Origin: Rhynochetos jubatus
Taxonomy: Eukaryota; Chordata; Aves; Eurypygiformes; Rhynochetidae
DNA length: 64,000 bases
Direction: 5' to 3'
Assembly: GCA_027574665.1 (NCBI GenBank)
Contig: CM050650.1
Location: forward strand, 97,995,086-98,059,085
In this document: piece by piece, positions 26,601-41,100 of the stretch
How positions within the stretch are numbered: position 1 is the first letter of the stretch
How the letters are laid out: every line of letters begins with the position of its first letter
Translations under genes and position numbers: made by a program
The notes under the pieces: generated by a model
Told to the model about the DNA's origin: nothing
Databases searched by the model: none
The model's input: the letters and a program-made list of their open reading frames with translations, nothing else

Positions 26601-29600
26601 AGGCTCTGTGGGCTGTGTCGGGGGCTGTGCCTGGCCTTGGGCAAAACTGAACTCCCTATGGGTTTGGAAGGTAGGAGTCCAAAAAGAACTTATAATGGAA
26701 GGCACGGCTAATTGTTACAGGATCAGTGACTGATCTGTTCAGGATTACTGTTTCATTCATTTTCGGTGAAGAGGTTTCCCTGCATGCAGCAGTTCTACAA
26801 ACTGGTTTTACTTTTCAAATAAGCTGTCAGGAATAACCTTTTTTCCTAATAATCTCTGGAAAAAAAAGGCCCCTTAGGCAAACCATACCCAGTACTACCC
26901 TGGATCTACACTGATATGGGGAAATCTGTGTGTTTCCATTACCAAATGCAGATTTTCTTCAGCAAACCACATCTACCTTTGCTATTAAAAGATTCTGTAG
27001 AAAATGCTCTTTGAAAGAAGCAAACGTTCATCGCCTTAGTGCATGTAACCTAAGGACTAATTGCAGTCTGTTGGAAAGCCCTCAGTATTGTAGCCCCTCT
27101 TCAGTGCTTCACTCCATGGAAAATAACGCTGTCAGGAAAAATGCTCTCAGTTATTCCTTGTCGCTCTGTAATTTTGGAACTTTCCTAGGCTCCTGTTGGC
27201 CACTCATCCTGCTGGCTTTCACCCCACAGTTCTCAGACCATCCCAACCAAACCCAAAAGCTCTCCTGAGGTGCAGATGGGTCCTTACTGGAGACAGGCTC
27301 ACCTAGAGCACATGCTTTGATTTTTTTTTTTTTTGCATTGTTTAAAGATGAAATGCATAAGCGTTTTCTTTAATGAAATACTTTATTAAAGTGTAAGCAG
27401 AGTATTTTCTTAGGCAGCATGTGCTTTTAAGGAGTACTTATGTTTTGTTTCTCCACATACAAGCAGAACATTTTCCCATTACCTTTCAACAAAAAGCAGA
27501 CTGTGCAACAGCAATTTTCCTTCCCCAAAGGATGGTAGCCAATCATCTCTGTTAATCTTCTACACATTATCGTCACCTGCATACTTTGTTCCCCTGTGAT
27601 GAATTTTTACACCAAAGGTAGAAAACTACTGATACTTGAGAGAATGTAATCCTCCTGACAGAGGCTGTGGGCAGAAAGATGGAAGTGGACAGGATTAAAT
27701 TTGTACCATACAGTGAGTCCTATGGCCTGTTTTATTTTTCTTCTCTGTTTTGGTTAGAGAGATTACTGATTCCTAGTAACAACGTAGCTGGGAATCTTCC
27801 CCTGTTTCTTTCTTCTTGGTGGAGATGATTCGATACACTCCATAAAATGCAAGTCATCCTGCGGACTTCAAAGGGATGCTTGTCCATTTAAAGTTGTACA
27901 TATTCATTAGAGCCCACATTAATGAAGCCATTTGTTGCACAGTACCCAGTGCGTTTAATCCAAATGAGAGCTCTGAGCATCATCAGAATAGAGAAGGATG
28001 AATAGTGAGTGTTCCCATCCGTGTTGCTATTTTTCTTTCACAGTTTTTTTTTTTAAATTACTTTCAGAAGAGAAAGGTCTTGATGGCTTTTGTTGCTCAG
28101 GTTATATTGTTGGCGTATGCTGGAGGCTTGCAGTGATGCACAGCAATGTACTTTACTGTACATTACAGCAGGGTGTGCCCCAATGCTGAGATCCTTTTAT
28201 TTGTTCAAGACTTTTTGTGAGCTGCCGGCGTAACGCCATTTAAACGGTGTTAATGTGGGTTATGAAGTAAATTGTCTTTGCATTTGTGTTAGTACTGCCT
28301 CTAACCAAAAGCAGTGTTAATTTTCAAAATTGAGGAGGTATTAATGCTTCTTTTCCCACTAAGTTGTTTACTATTAAATGTAATTAACAGTCTCATTAAG
28401 TATTCTAGTTCAAAATCTTTGCCTTCTTCCCCCACCCCCGGCCGGTTTTCTGTCTGTCATTATCAAAAATGTGTTTTGGTTAGGATGGTTTTCGCTGAGG
28501 TGTCAGTTATAGCGCCCTGCTGACTTGTTTTTTGTTGCTGAAAGTGAGCTCAATACCTGGATTCCAAAGTAGTGCACAGATATTTCTTTAGAGTGTCGTT
28601 CTCTATAAAAATGAAATGTCTTCTTGGATACTTTGCTGATTTACTAGCAAGTTACAGAATTATTGCTGCTCTGCTCGAACTTGAAAGAGTGCTTTGTTAA
28701 AACCAGTGAAATTAAATGGCCAATTACATCTCCTTGCAGCACTGCAAACTTGAAAACATTGGATCCAAATTTTTCCTTTCAAAGAAATACAGTTTTTTGT
28801 ACAAGTTCCTGACAGTGTTGCAGAACCAGGTAGAGAACAGTAAAATATTTCTGAAGAAGGAAACCTTAAAATGGGAAGTGCAAGGAACATGTTTACCTTT
28901 GATATTTATTAAATGCTTAAAATTTTATTCATAGATATGCAGATTACCCTCCATACCCTTCATTTTCCTTCCACACCATTTAGTATTATCCCTTTGGGAT
29001 TGGAAAGCTGATGAAAACCAATGAGGAAAAACAGCATTAGCAAACTCATCGTCTCCTACGTTCTTGGTCAGGAGACAGAGAACTGTCCTAGCCCTGGAGT
29101 AGGTGGCTCTGCAGCATCCCCTGGGCTGGGAGGGAACATTCCCCAGGGGGATGCTCAGCTGAACTGAAACCAGAGGTGAAGCAGTTTGCTGTTGCTGGAG
29201 GGTATCATCAAAGCATTTCCTTCTTGAGATGGAAAATAGGGGAGGAAATTGGCTCTCAGAAGCGGTCTCTGAGGCAGAGGACTTCTTGGGGCACTTCCTA
29301 TTACTGAAGCATCTTACGGTGCGTCCTGTGTTCAGGTTGGCTAAACCCATCACCCCTTGCTAAATGACTAGTTCAGGGCCACAAAAGGAGTTCGTGTCAC
29401 AGCTGAGATTAGAGTACACATGCTCTTAGGTCTTTGTCCTACACTGGAAAATGGTGGGTTTCTGGCGGAAAAAAAACCACAAGCAACCAACCCAAACAAG
29501 CCTACAAAATTTTTTGAGCACATTCACCTCTATAATAAATGAAGTGAAATGAAATTAAGCAGGCAAGAGAATAGCACATTTTTTAACATAAATTTCATTA

Positions 29601-32004
29601 GAACACATAAGAAAATGAGGAAAATATATCTATGTATAAATATCACCATCAGCTGAGGAAACACACTATGCAGGAACTTAGTATAGTTATATAATTAATT
29701 TGATAATGAAACATGATTAAATAAGAAAAATTAAAGTAGGAGAAAGTGTTCTCTGTTAAAATTCAGTGTTTTAAAATTCCTGCCATATTTTCCTCATCTT
29801 TTCGTGGAAACAAAATGAAGCTTAGAAGCACTGGAGTCTTTTCGTTCCTGCCAATTTCAACTGCTGGCAGCCAGTGCCTGTTTTCTCAGCCTGTTGATTG
29901 GAGAAAGATTAACTAAAAGAAGTAACAAAATTAAATGGTTGGATTATTTATTTTTTTTAAATTAACATAGCCTCAATTTTAAGACTGGGTTTTCACCCTG
30001 TAAGGAGTCTAGTTTTCTGAATCGTTCCTTTCAAAGCTAAGCTAAGATGAAATGCATGCTATAATATGTTGATATAAGTAATATGTAACTCCTCTAAATG
30101 AACCAATTAGTATTACACAAACCATATACTCTTTTTCATTCTCTTTATTTTCTCACTGTGGGTATCTTTGTATGTGTAAAAACACAGTGAAAATATAAAG
30201 TGCAGAGTATAACTCATATCCTATATAACAGCATAACATTGTGATGTCCTGATGTAATACACTTAAAAATCAGTTTATTTTCCATTGTTTTGTTTCATGT
30301 TGGAAACGGAGAAGTGTATCCAACAAAGGTCTAATCATAAACTTGTCACTACTCCATTCTGCAAAAGTAGCGAACACTCTGGTTTTATTTAACTGTCATA
30401 CTGTAAATCCTTATTCCCAAGTTTTGTTGGTCATGAAGGACAATAACCTCAGAAAAGTTTTCAGGTTGCAGAAGTGGGCTCATAGTTGTATAACTCATTT
30501 TTATTTCTTACATACTGCCATGCTGCATAAAATAGTATTCCAGTTTGTCTTGATCATATAGTAATTACCCTGATCTTCTAGTTGAAAGAGTCATTCTTTA
30601 ACAGCAGAAAGCTGTTAGCTTTGCCTAACTAGGAACATAGAAAACCACGGTGGACATTTGAAAAATTCAGTAGCAGAATAATTAGCGCAAAATCGCAATT
30701 CAGCAAAGCACTAATAATCAGCATGTACATAATCTGTTGAAATGCCCATTATGTCCACTTTATGTTCAGTGCATAGGCTTACAGGTTCCTTGAGAGTCAG
30801 ATGTGAGAATAAGCTCTACAGCACGGACACAGTGGTTTGGCCGTCAGGGGGTGCTTTAAATCACAACACACCTCTGGTGCCTGATAGGGCTAAGCACAGC
30901 GAACCACCGTGCTCTGTCCGGCACAGGACGGGTGCGCTGCTCAGGCGGACGCTGGCCATGACCTTAGCAATATCAGTCCGTTATGGTGAAGTCAGGTTTA
31001 TTCTGGATGTGCCGTGAGGTTGATCTGCACAGGCTCTCAAACAGCGGGCATCGCGTTTGGCATCACTGGGAAGCTAGCCCAGTAAACCTCATGGGTAGGA
31101 AGGATTGAGTTACAGGAGGAGGACAGGGTGACCAAGGAAACTCAGGCACTTGGCGGTCCTGTAATGAACACAGTGCACATTAATTACGTATTTGTATCCG
31201 TGTGTGCATGTTAAGAAAGCTTTGGTGTGGTACTTAGAATTCGATTCTAATGTTAACATTTAAAACTTCTGTGCATCAGTGATAAGGTTCTACTGGAGTG
31301 GCTCATTCTCCATTTTACTCCATTGTATGTGTCTTAGTATTGCTGCAGTACCGTTCATTTTGCCCTTTCCTTCAAGCTGATGGGAAATTGCATGGTAAAA
31401 AGAAATTTAACAACATATATGTTTATTTTATTTTGGACAAAATACAAATAGAGGAGGAAAGAAATATATAAATGTTTTTGAAAATAGTAAAACAAATCAG
31501 TATGTCTGGCCTTTATTTTCTCCTAACAAAAGCATTTCATATTGAAGCAGTTCACGTCAGTAGCAATAATCAAGTTACTCAGCAGCACTCTGGCAATGCA
31601 CTGCTCCTACAAAAACGGATACAGCAGCTATCTCATACATTAGCCTGAAGCCCCAAACACTCTCTGACTGTCCTGGTAAGCAACAGAGATTGTAAACGTT
31701 CCAGAAAATCAGTGAAGCTTCAGCATATGTTTAATGCTGAAATGCTAACCCAAAGAAGGATGAACATAACCCTGTGTCAGAAGATCGCACTCCTGCTCTA
31801 GAAGGGGGCTTGCTGCTCCTGCTCTGTCTGTAATCATAGTACGTGGCTGTTTTAATGACCTGGTTAAAGTAATTGTAAGAGTTTTGCTCCCATTACTGAC
31901 GTATGAAAACTGTCTCATGACAAAAGTAGTCCCTGATTGTTATCAATGTAGTCCTTAAATTTTATTTTCCTTCCTCAATTTTCTCTTCTTTTTTTTTTTT
32001 TTTT
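20632..32004. other. KHDRBS2 intron stretch, no gene seen
   Basis: Mostly AT-rich DNA. Poly(A)20 lies at 21178-21197, poly(T)14 at 27321-27334 and poly(T)16 at 31989-32004. A 142-codon minus-strand frame is open at 28925-29353 with no recognised domain. A CpG-richer patch lies at about 30830-31060. No transposon or exon was identified with confidence. Confidence 0.5.
21178..21197 (+). repeat. Poly(A) tract, 20 A's
   Basis: Twenty uninterrupted A's are followed by TTGGG. No AATAAA signal or retrocopy body is evident upstream, so it is called a simple tract. Confidence 0.85.
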
Positions 32005-32135
32005 GAGAGAACATATGTCTTATCTAAGCAAAAAGACCAAGCTATTTTAATTTCCTCTCTTAAAATTGAGTCCCAATACTTCTGAACATCCTAGTCATTT
32101 GTCTTTGTACCTATTCCAGCTTGAATCCTAAGCTC
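32005..32135 (-). mobile_element. Ancient CR1/L3-like LINE fragment
   Basis: On the + strand, CATCCTAGTCATTTGTCTTT followed by GTACCTATTCCAGCTTGAAT matches the inverted form of the old amniote CR1 3' region (ATCATTCTAGTCGCCCTTCT, then a TGTACCTTTTCCAG-type block). The preceding TAAGCAAAAAGACCAAGCTA and TTTTAATTTCCTCTC fit the adjacent AAGCTGAAAAGTCCCAG and TTAATCTCTCCTC blocks. The match is from memory and the copy is strongly diverged. The poly(T) run at 31989 directly abuts it. Confidence 0.5.
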
Positions 32136-35100
32136 ATCCATGCTGCGTTGGCTGCAATAGCTATTTTCAAGGAATTATTCTTGTTCAGTGTATTTCATTT
32201 TGCAACAAACAAAATTCACTGTAAAGAGTCCAATGAGCAACTCATTTAATTTATTGCTTGGTTTAGAAACATAAAGCCAGATTATACCAACAGTTACAAA
32301 ACATTTTCCAAGGATATAAGGAAAAGACTAAGTGCTTGTGCCAGTAAAATGGTAAAAGAGACTCTAAATTAAAATGTTTCTTCTTTCAATACAGTATAAT
32401 TTACATAGAGCACAGTAAGAGGTATTTATAGATTCAGAATGAAATAGAAAATATTAGATTTAATTATGTATAATGTAGGTAAGAGTTCCATTATTTCTAA
32501 GCTATAAATTTATTAATTCAATATATCTAGTAAAATATTATGTATTTTTTCCAGACTTGAGTACTGATGTTTATATCTTCTGAGGCTACTTGCAGTTTTA
32601 CTGTTGTGTTGGATTCATTTTGTAGATACGCTTTCAGAGATGCAATGCCTCTGAAAAGGAAAAGAGGGATTTGGGTGCAGAAGAAAGTGTACTCATCTAT
32701 GTAAGCCTAGTAAAGCATTGCGTAAGTCCTTTTAGTCCTGCTGTAGTGTATGCAGATGCTTTCCGGGACTGGCCAGGAGAGCATTAATACATTAAGCACT
32801 GTGATCCTGAGCCCTGCGGCTCTTGTGTCAGTGAATAATGCAGAGGATATAGCACATTTTGCTTCTGGCCTTTGTGATTTCTCTCTGTTGCCTCTGTATT
32901 TAGATCCTTTTAGTTTACAAATTTTTTTCATTTAATTAAACCTTAGCACAAGTGGCATATTCAAAATGAAAGCAATTCAAGCTGTGGTAGAAACAGAAGT
33001 GTAACTCTTTTATCATTCACTACCGTAAATATTTTTACCAATTCATATCCAGTTTCATATCCACGGCGTAGCCATTACAAATTGCCTGGATGGTTCTAAT
33101 GGAGCCACTTTCCTCTCACTCTGTAATCTCTCTCTCTTCTCCCAGATGGGCTAAATCGGTAGCGACAGTGTAAGTCCATTTGCAGAGTGTGTGCTTAAGG
33201 AACATATCATGGTTTATTTTTTGAAAAGTAGTCATCCCGTCACAGCATGGGGATTGGTGCCCTTAATTCAGCAACCTGACTTTTATGTAAAATTAATGAA
33301 GAAGCAGGACTAGGCCTCTAAAGAGAAATGAAGATAATCTGGTTTTTTCTGTTCTCAGTGAACTGGGTCGTGGACTGTGCCTAAAGCCAGGCAGAATGCG
33401 ACAGTGGGCACACTGAAATGCCTGAAGTCATGTTAGATGTGAGGTTTCACAACCAGTGGTTTTATCCAGTTGAGATTTAGCCGCTGCGCTGTCTTTGGAG
33501 GGATAAGTACCCCCGTGAATGAAGAGAGCAGTGGCCTTTGAGAAGTATGGATGTGATTTGACTTTGGCGGACAAACTTGCAGTTGTGCATTTTCAGAGGA
33601 GTCGTACCCGTGAACTGGAAGGACATGCTTGAGGAGCTTTGCAAAGTAAAGGGGAAAAGGATTGTTTCTGCTTATTTTGGGTCACTCTTAAGGAAGGCAT
33701 GCTCTAATCGTGCCGTGAGAGAGACAGAATAAGAGAGAGCAAGAGTGACTGTGGTTGTGGGGATTTTTTTTGTTCACAAAGCAGCATGCCAGCTCTGCTC
33801 AGTTAGTGGAAATGAACTGGGAATGATCAGCACTGTGCTGATCTGAGCTAATACATCTGCCTTCCAGCTGACAGTATTAGCATGGGGCCTCTGCTGTGCT
33901 TATTGCAGCTATGCAGCTCCTGGATTTTAGCTGACGTTTGTGTGTCCATCTCGGGCTGTGGGCAAGGCACACCACTTAAATATGTTCTCCTTAGCCAAGT
34001 GACTCCTGGAAGGATGAGTTTTGCCTCCTTGTCATTCTAAAAAAAAGTTTCTGTTTATTCCTGTATTTAAGATGCCTTCAGAAACCACCTGGTGCAGCCC
34101 GAACTGCTTTTTGCGACCTTGAGCATATAACATAGCTCATTGTGTCCTTGCCTTTCATTTTCAAGTAATGATGACATTCATGACACAGGAGCTTAAAACA
34201 TGATTTTTCAGATGAAAAGCGCAAAGGCGAATGTATGGGTATAGCTGTCAAACGTAGTTACAGATTTATGAAGATCCATGGCATCATATTCAGTAGAATT
34301 ACGCTAGACTACAAAGGGCAGGAAAGCTTATTCAAATAGAAAATCATTCTTAAAAGCCTTTTAAACTTTTTAAAGTCATGAGAGTAAAATTTTTGAAGTG
34401 AGACTGTAACTCTTTATCAATATTCCATGTCTGTTTCTTAAACTTTCATTTTAATGGCTAGTCTTGCACCAACAGCAAAGGTAACTCTCCTAGTACTTCT
34501 AGACCTTGTTACTGGTGCTCCTTGGTTAGGTCATACCAGGCCTCTCTCTCTGCTTCTTTTGGAGGAAGAAATAGATAACGGTTCTCTAATTTGTTCACAA
34601 ATACTTTGTGCCACACCTCCTTTACCTGAACATAATAGCAGATAGCAAGTGGTTGGTTGGTTTTCTTGCTCAGAAACCCAAGATGTCCTTTAAAGATCAC
34701 ACCTCCAAACAGGACCTTTTACATGGCTTCCCCCTGTGAACCTGTTCAGATGACTGCTTTGTCTCTTGGCTCTGTTATTCTTTGCTGGGAGGCAAATAGG
34801 CCTCTAGCTGCAGCCAAAAGGGTACTCAGTCCTGCATTCTCTGCTGTTTTACAGGAAGAAAAGACACTGGATTGTTTCATTTTCCATTTGAGTCTTGTAT
34901 GTCTGCTGGTTTAACCTCTTATTAGTCAACATTGTAATCACATGATCTCGGATGTAGCTCACATGAGTGATGCTGAGCGTGCCCACCAGATCTGAGAACC
35001 ATTGGTGGAAGATACGGGCACTGGTAAGCGTAAGCTGTATCCAGCACAGACTGTGTTGTGTTAAACAACTCTCGTAGCTATTCTACCAGGTTTTGTTGGC

Positions 35101-38100
35101 AGTACTACTGATGACATATGTATGTGCTTTGGTCTCCCTCTAGCTCTCCAAGGCTGCCACAGGGGCTCTGCCATGCTGCTTCTGTGGACACTGAGCTGCC
35201 TGCATGGTAACAGCCAGCTGTCAGCAAAACAGCATCGTGCAAGCCAATGGCTGTGCCTGATCAATGTCTCACGGTTTTCAGTTTGTCAGAAACCAGAGCA
35301 GAGCAGAGTTAATTCTTCTGTCAAGCAACAGTGAAGTAGCTGCTTCACCTCAAAAGACAAAAGAAGATAGGAGAAATCTGGTGTTGTCCTCTAAACCCAC
35401 CATTATTCATTACACAGAGCACAGTCACATCCCTTTGCTAATCCACTAGTAGCAGAAAATCAGCAAGGAAGATCTTACAGGCTTTCAGATAGCCTATACA
35501 AACCTAAGTAATTGATGCACCAAAAAAGAGAAAGCTATTATTTTCTTCCTTCGTTGCTGCATACTGTTTTGTGTGCCTTTTCCTTCTAGCCCTCTATCTC
35601 TTTTTCTCCTGAAAATGAAAGCTGAATTTCTGTGAGCAGGGAACAGAAGGATCCTGTTTCCAAGTCACCTGTTTCTTTATGAACACGCTTGGAAAGCAGC
35701 TAAAAAGATTTCCCAAAGTGTGTGTTTGCAAATATATTTGACCCATCTGGGTAGAAGGAAATGACTGAAAATAAGAGAAACAACATACAAAGCAGTTCAG
35801 TGAAAATAAGCAAGAAAAAAACCCCACACTATGCAGATGAGCACTGTAATGAATTATGCTGGAAACACTAAAGGATACTGCTGTGCGTAGACCATTTGTC
35901 AACCATAACGTTGACAAAAAAGTGTTGTAAACTGAGAGGATGCAGGTTTTCAAATCCAAAATGTGAATATTTTGATTTTTCAGTGTAGAAGACCAAGTCT
36001 GAATTAAAACACTTGCATGCTGTGCTTAGATTCAAAAAGTGATAGGAACAGTGGGTGGCTGGCTCAAAAGGTATGGCATGGGTAGATTGCAAAACTAGAC
36101 AGCATTCGCAGGCCTCGAGTACTGGCACATGTGGTGGTTTACTTCATCTTGGAGATTGTTTCTGTACTGACTTTTTGTGCTCTGGCCTGGAAGTAAATGA
36201 TCCTCAAAACCACGCTCTCGATTTTTGGACAGTATTTGTGGTTTATAGTAGTCTGGGGGGCGGAACAAGGAAACAAAGGAAAATTCAGATTTAAGATTAA
36301 TGCATACTTTATAGCAATACATGCCCCTAAGTCTTGCATGTTCACAGTTTTAAACAAAAACTTGAGCTAAAGCAACCCATCACATCACACATACTCTGAA
36401 GGCTTCCTGTGGCTCAGCAGAAGCTCAGGGAGGTTAAACTCGTGTTGCACTGGCTAGGTCTGGCAGGCAGCCTGTCCACTTCTCCCCTTACACCTGCTGG
36501 GAGTTTTTCCAGCTCAGCATCATTTTTAATTTTTTTTTCATGAACACGTTATGCAGTAGCACGCAATATATTGTGTAGCAATGCCAGTAACACTATCTGG
36601 CTCTACGTTAATTTCCTAAAATTTATACTCTATAGTCACAGTTCCTTAACCTCTTAAATCTTTCCATTCTGTTACTACCACTATGGCTTCAAAAGCAAGA
36701 AGAAAGCATGCAAGGCCTCTGCAGAGTTACAAATCTTGCAGTCACGTGTTCTGACTTAGGGAAAAGGACTCTTTCTGAACTTTTCAGGTAAACCCACCGC
36801 ATTCAGACAGCTGCGAGCATCTGTCCAGCCACTGCTCTCTTGATAACTGCATCATCTGAAATTAAAAAATAGCCTTTTCTGTTTCTGTGCAAAGGAAAGC
36901 AGGAGGGAAACTTCGTTAGGAAAGTCCATTTTATTAACCTCTTCTTCCTCCACATTGTCTGGAGCCCTGTCATCCTGTGCAATAGGAGGTGCCAGAAACA
37001 CTTCATCACATATATTCGCGCTGTAGGAATGGAAGAAGAGCAATTCCTAAGCACAGAACTAAGCACAAAACCAACAGTTTTGGAGCTTTAATTCAGCCAA
37101 CAGTCTGAAGCTGTCATTCAGATAGTTCAGGATCATTGCTGCATTATATGCAGGTGGTTGGTTACATTTATTCTCCATATTATCCACCCAAAAGTGGCAT
37201 TTAATTTCTCTTCCTGCACAGCAGGCTGCTACGGTTGCTGATCGGCATTTCCACAGACACAGAAGAATCAGATCTCCTGTCTCCACAGTGAACAGTTTGT
37301 CTCATTCGTCACCCTCCATGTGCCTGAGGAGACAGTGGCAGGAAGATTGAAAACCAGCGTGAGGGGGATTAGAGGAGTTGTGCAAAGTGGACTCTGGGGG
37401 ACCCTGTGCTCCGAGGGGAGGTGCTCCGTCGCCCCTTGTCCATTCTTGCCGAGTGTTTACCAGCCTTGCTGCACGTGTGGTGCCGGTGGCAGGGGTGGGC
37501 AAAGGCAGGCACCGGTGAATGCCATCTGCCAAAACAGCAGTAGCAAAAAATGATTGATGAGAGGACTCCTTTGCCGCTGAACATTTCTAGCGTAGAAACA
37601 GCGTCTGGCAGAATGGCATTCAGAGAGCTGCGGTGAAATAGTGTGCTAATAGCAACATTTAAACAAAACAACAAACCAACCAGGAACAAAAGAAGGCAGG
37701 CAGGCACCTTTCCTTCCTGTTAGTCATGTTACAGGTACGTCCTCATGCTGGTGGAGGGGTCTCCGTGAGGCTAGGGAGGAAGAACACGCGAGGAAGCACC
37801 CGTGTTGGCTGGTGCTGGAGGAGGCACATTCCCAGGGACAGGAGGAAGGACAGTGCAAGACCTGGAGGCGGGTGACCAAGGGGTGCAGCAATCCCCGAGT
37901 ACAGCCGGATGACGAGGAGCACTGTTAATGGAAAAGACGTCATCCTCTGGTTACTCGAGAGGTATCTCGAGCATCTTTTTCAGACTGCTCGGTGCATCTC
38001 AGGTCCTGGCATAACAGGATGGCTGCTGTGCAGTTATTCACACAGCAGAGGGGCAGAACTTGTGTTTGCATGACGGATTTACTGGTGGTGAAAGTATATA

Positions 38101-41100
38101 ACTGGTAAAACACAGCTGAGAGAGGTTTAATTAATTGGCTGTTCTTGAGCAGCATCATTCCCACAGGTGCCAGGAGAAAGGTCAGAGCCTGAACGACGCG
38201 TGTTTTTTCTGCTGGGAAACTCCATCACTGTCGAACCCCTCTGTAACTTAGGTAAAATGAAAATAAAACAAATGGAGTTTCTCATAATTAGATATATTGT
38301 CCCTCTTAAATTATACCAGGATCTGTTCCCCAGTGTTGCTTTTGCAATCAGCAACTGTTTCTGCGTGGAATAAAAATTACACCGTGCAGCAGGAAGGATG
38401 TGTTTGAAGATGGTAATAGTAAAATCTCAAACAGTGCCTGTCTGATTGCTTAGGATCCCGCCTCCTTGTTTGATCTCTGTGGCACCAGTGTGGAACATCT
38501 AGGTCACTTGTAAAATAGTGCAATTTCATCTGGCTTGTTCAGTAAAAACAGGTAACGCTTAAATATGTGTTTGAAGGAGAAAAGTGATATATACAATATT
38601 TCAGATTCCTGCTGGTTCTGTTACCTTTTTCCAGAATAGTTGAAATGATGTCTATAATCCTTCAGCCAGTTTCAAAACTGGTGCCAGCAGTCTTAAAATT
38701 TGTTTATCATGGCTCCAGTACTTTTTGTTTTCCTTTGTGCTAATAATTTTTATAAAAGAAATCAACCAATGCTAGGCCTGTTTTTCACATTTTTAGAGTT
38801 GCCAGTTGTACTTCGGTTACTTCTTTTTTTGGATCTGCCCAAACTATGCTAAAAGATATTTAGATTCTCAAACTGATTTATTCACCTAAATTCCCAAATC
38901 ACCTTGAACACCACCCTCTGCTTGAGATGAGTCGCTGTGTGAAAGTGTCTGGTCCTTTCCATTGAAAGCTCCACATGAGGTGTTTAGGCTTAAGTATAGG
39001 CTTCTGGTCACCTGAGTCAAGGTAAATAAAACCTTTTCAGGGAACTGAAATACTGAGCTGGATTGTCCAGCTATCCTGTCTTTTCAGGCTGGGACATCTC
39101 AGGAACAGCACCTCAGAAAGGATTTGGGGTTGAGTACAGCCTGGGCAGTGAAATTATGTCCTCAACTTTAGTAGTTTTCTCTTTTCATACTTTCAGCGGA
39201 AAAATAACCTCATTCAGATGGAAAATGTAGCACAAGGAGCTAAGTCTGTTAGGAAGTGAAGCTCTGCTGAGTCTCTGTGGTGCATGCATTCCTGATTTAG
39301 GATTTTTTTTTTATATTACCCTCTTTTCAATTTAGAAGGGAAAGGAAGAAAGGAAAGGAAGCCCTTTTTTCAGCATTTAATATCAGTGGGAATATTTGAA
39401 GATGCTCATACAACAATAAAAATACCCTCATCTTTTGTCTCAAAGCTGTGGAGAAAGTCTGCCATAAACAGGGCTGCTGTTCAATTTTATTTTACGTTCA
39501 TTTGTACTGGTATTGAAAATGAGCAACAAGGGAGACCACAGGTGTCGAAGCACTAAAGAACTGGAAAACAAATGCAATGCTTCATTTTCAGCCAGAGGCA
39601 GGTTACAGTGTTTCCTGGGACAAGACTTTTAATAGAAGGAAATTTTGTGGTAAACTGATGGTGACATTAAGCAGAATTGAATATAATTGATTAATGTAAT
39701 CTGCATATTTTATGATTATCTGAGATATAGCTACCGTATAATGAAAATTTTGCTACACTCACAGCCTGTGCACAAGGTTATGTCTTCTTGCATAAATCTG
39801 AGAGCATAAAGGGTGGGTGGAGAAGTGCTTTAAATTGCCAAGGATGATCGGGATGATAAAACTTAAGTGCAAATGAATATTAATTTTTAGTGCAGTAAAA
39901 TTAGCTGACTCCTCGAAGATTGCTGGTACTTAACCTTTTCTGGAGTACAGTGATCTGCTTTAAACTGAATTTTAACATATTTTACTCTTTCAATTTTATG
40001 TTGATTTGGTGTGGTTTTAATAGTCTGTTTGATTGAACCCCATGACAGCATTCATGGGAGATGGGAAGCTCTGGGGAGGGGAGCAGGAGTTGCATGCTGT
40101 GAGATTTTAGAGGAAATGCCCTCTCTGCACTTTGGCATTGACATCCTGGCCAGGCCAGTTGAGTACCAGTGACCCCTTCTGCCAGGGGTAAGCTCCCCTG
40201 AAGTGAATGCATCCCTGATGTTTCCTCTGGGGCAGTACATGAAATTTTGAACATTGGATTTCCCAGAGGAAAACCCTCCAGCCTACTTTCTCTGTGATAC
40301 TAGGATTATGTGCACCTTGCCAGAGGGGTCAGTCTGCCTTCCAGTGAGGATACATTCTTTTTCTTCTTGGGAAAGTAATTTATTCTAAAAATTTGCAGTG
40401 ATGAGCACTAGAGCTTCCGTTGGTGTCACAGACTAAGCTACCCCAACCAAAAGCTATTATTTGCCCCGCCAAGCCGTCTTAAGATAAACAAACTTGTCAG
40501 AACTCACTCTGACTTCCTTTACTTTTGCTTTAGGAATGGTAGCTTCTGAAGTCACTGTCTTGTGGTTCGGAGTTCAGGTCAGGTCTAGACTGCACAGTCA
40601 AGGAGCTGTGAATTGTCCAAGGTTCAAGCACTCTGCACATGTCATGAAGATGAGCCTTCTAGTAAATTGCTATTAGAATTGCCATAATCACTACTCATTA
40701 AATAATTCAGGGGTTTTAGTCAGACTCATTTACAGCTTATATTGGACTAATATCCTTACAGTTTTCCATTATAAGAAGATTAAAAAAATGTGTTCTTCCA
40801 TCTTGGCCGAGCAAATCACTATCATAGCTGAGATGACTGAGAATCTATTTGCAAGCAATTTTACCTGCATTCAGTAAATGTCAGACATAAAATCATGATA
40901 TATGTAATATTGCTATCACATACTCATCTGTTAACTACTTCTGACATTTTTGGGAGAAATCATCCAAGAACTTGCACTCTCAGTAAAATTTATTCGTATA
41001 AATGAATATGATGTGAGGAGTTAGATTTTTTTGGATAGAGGAAAAAGGAATTTTGCCGTGTTTGTGATGTGTTTCTGTTTTGTCATTATGCCAAACCTAA

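Noticed and set aside
27541-27600. Old CR1/L3 fragment
   Set aside because: TTATCGTCACCTGCATACTTTG resembles one CR1 block, but no neighbouring block follows in order.
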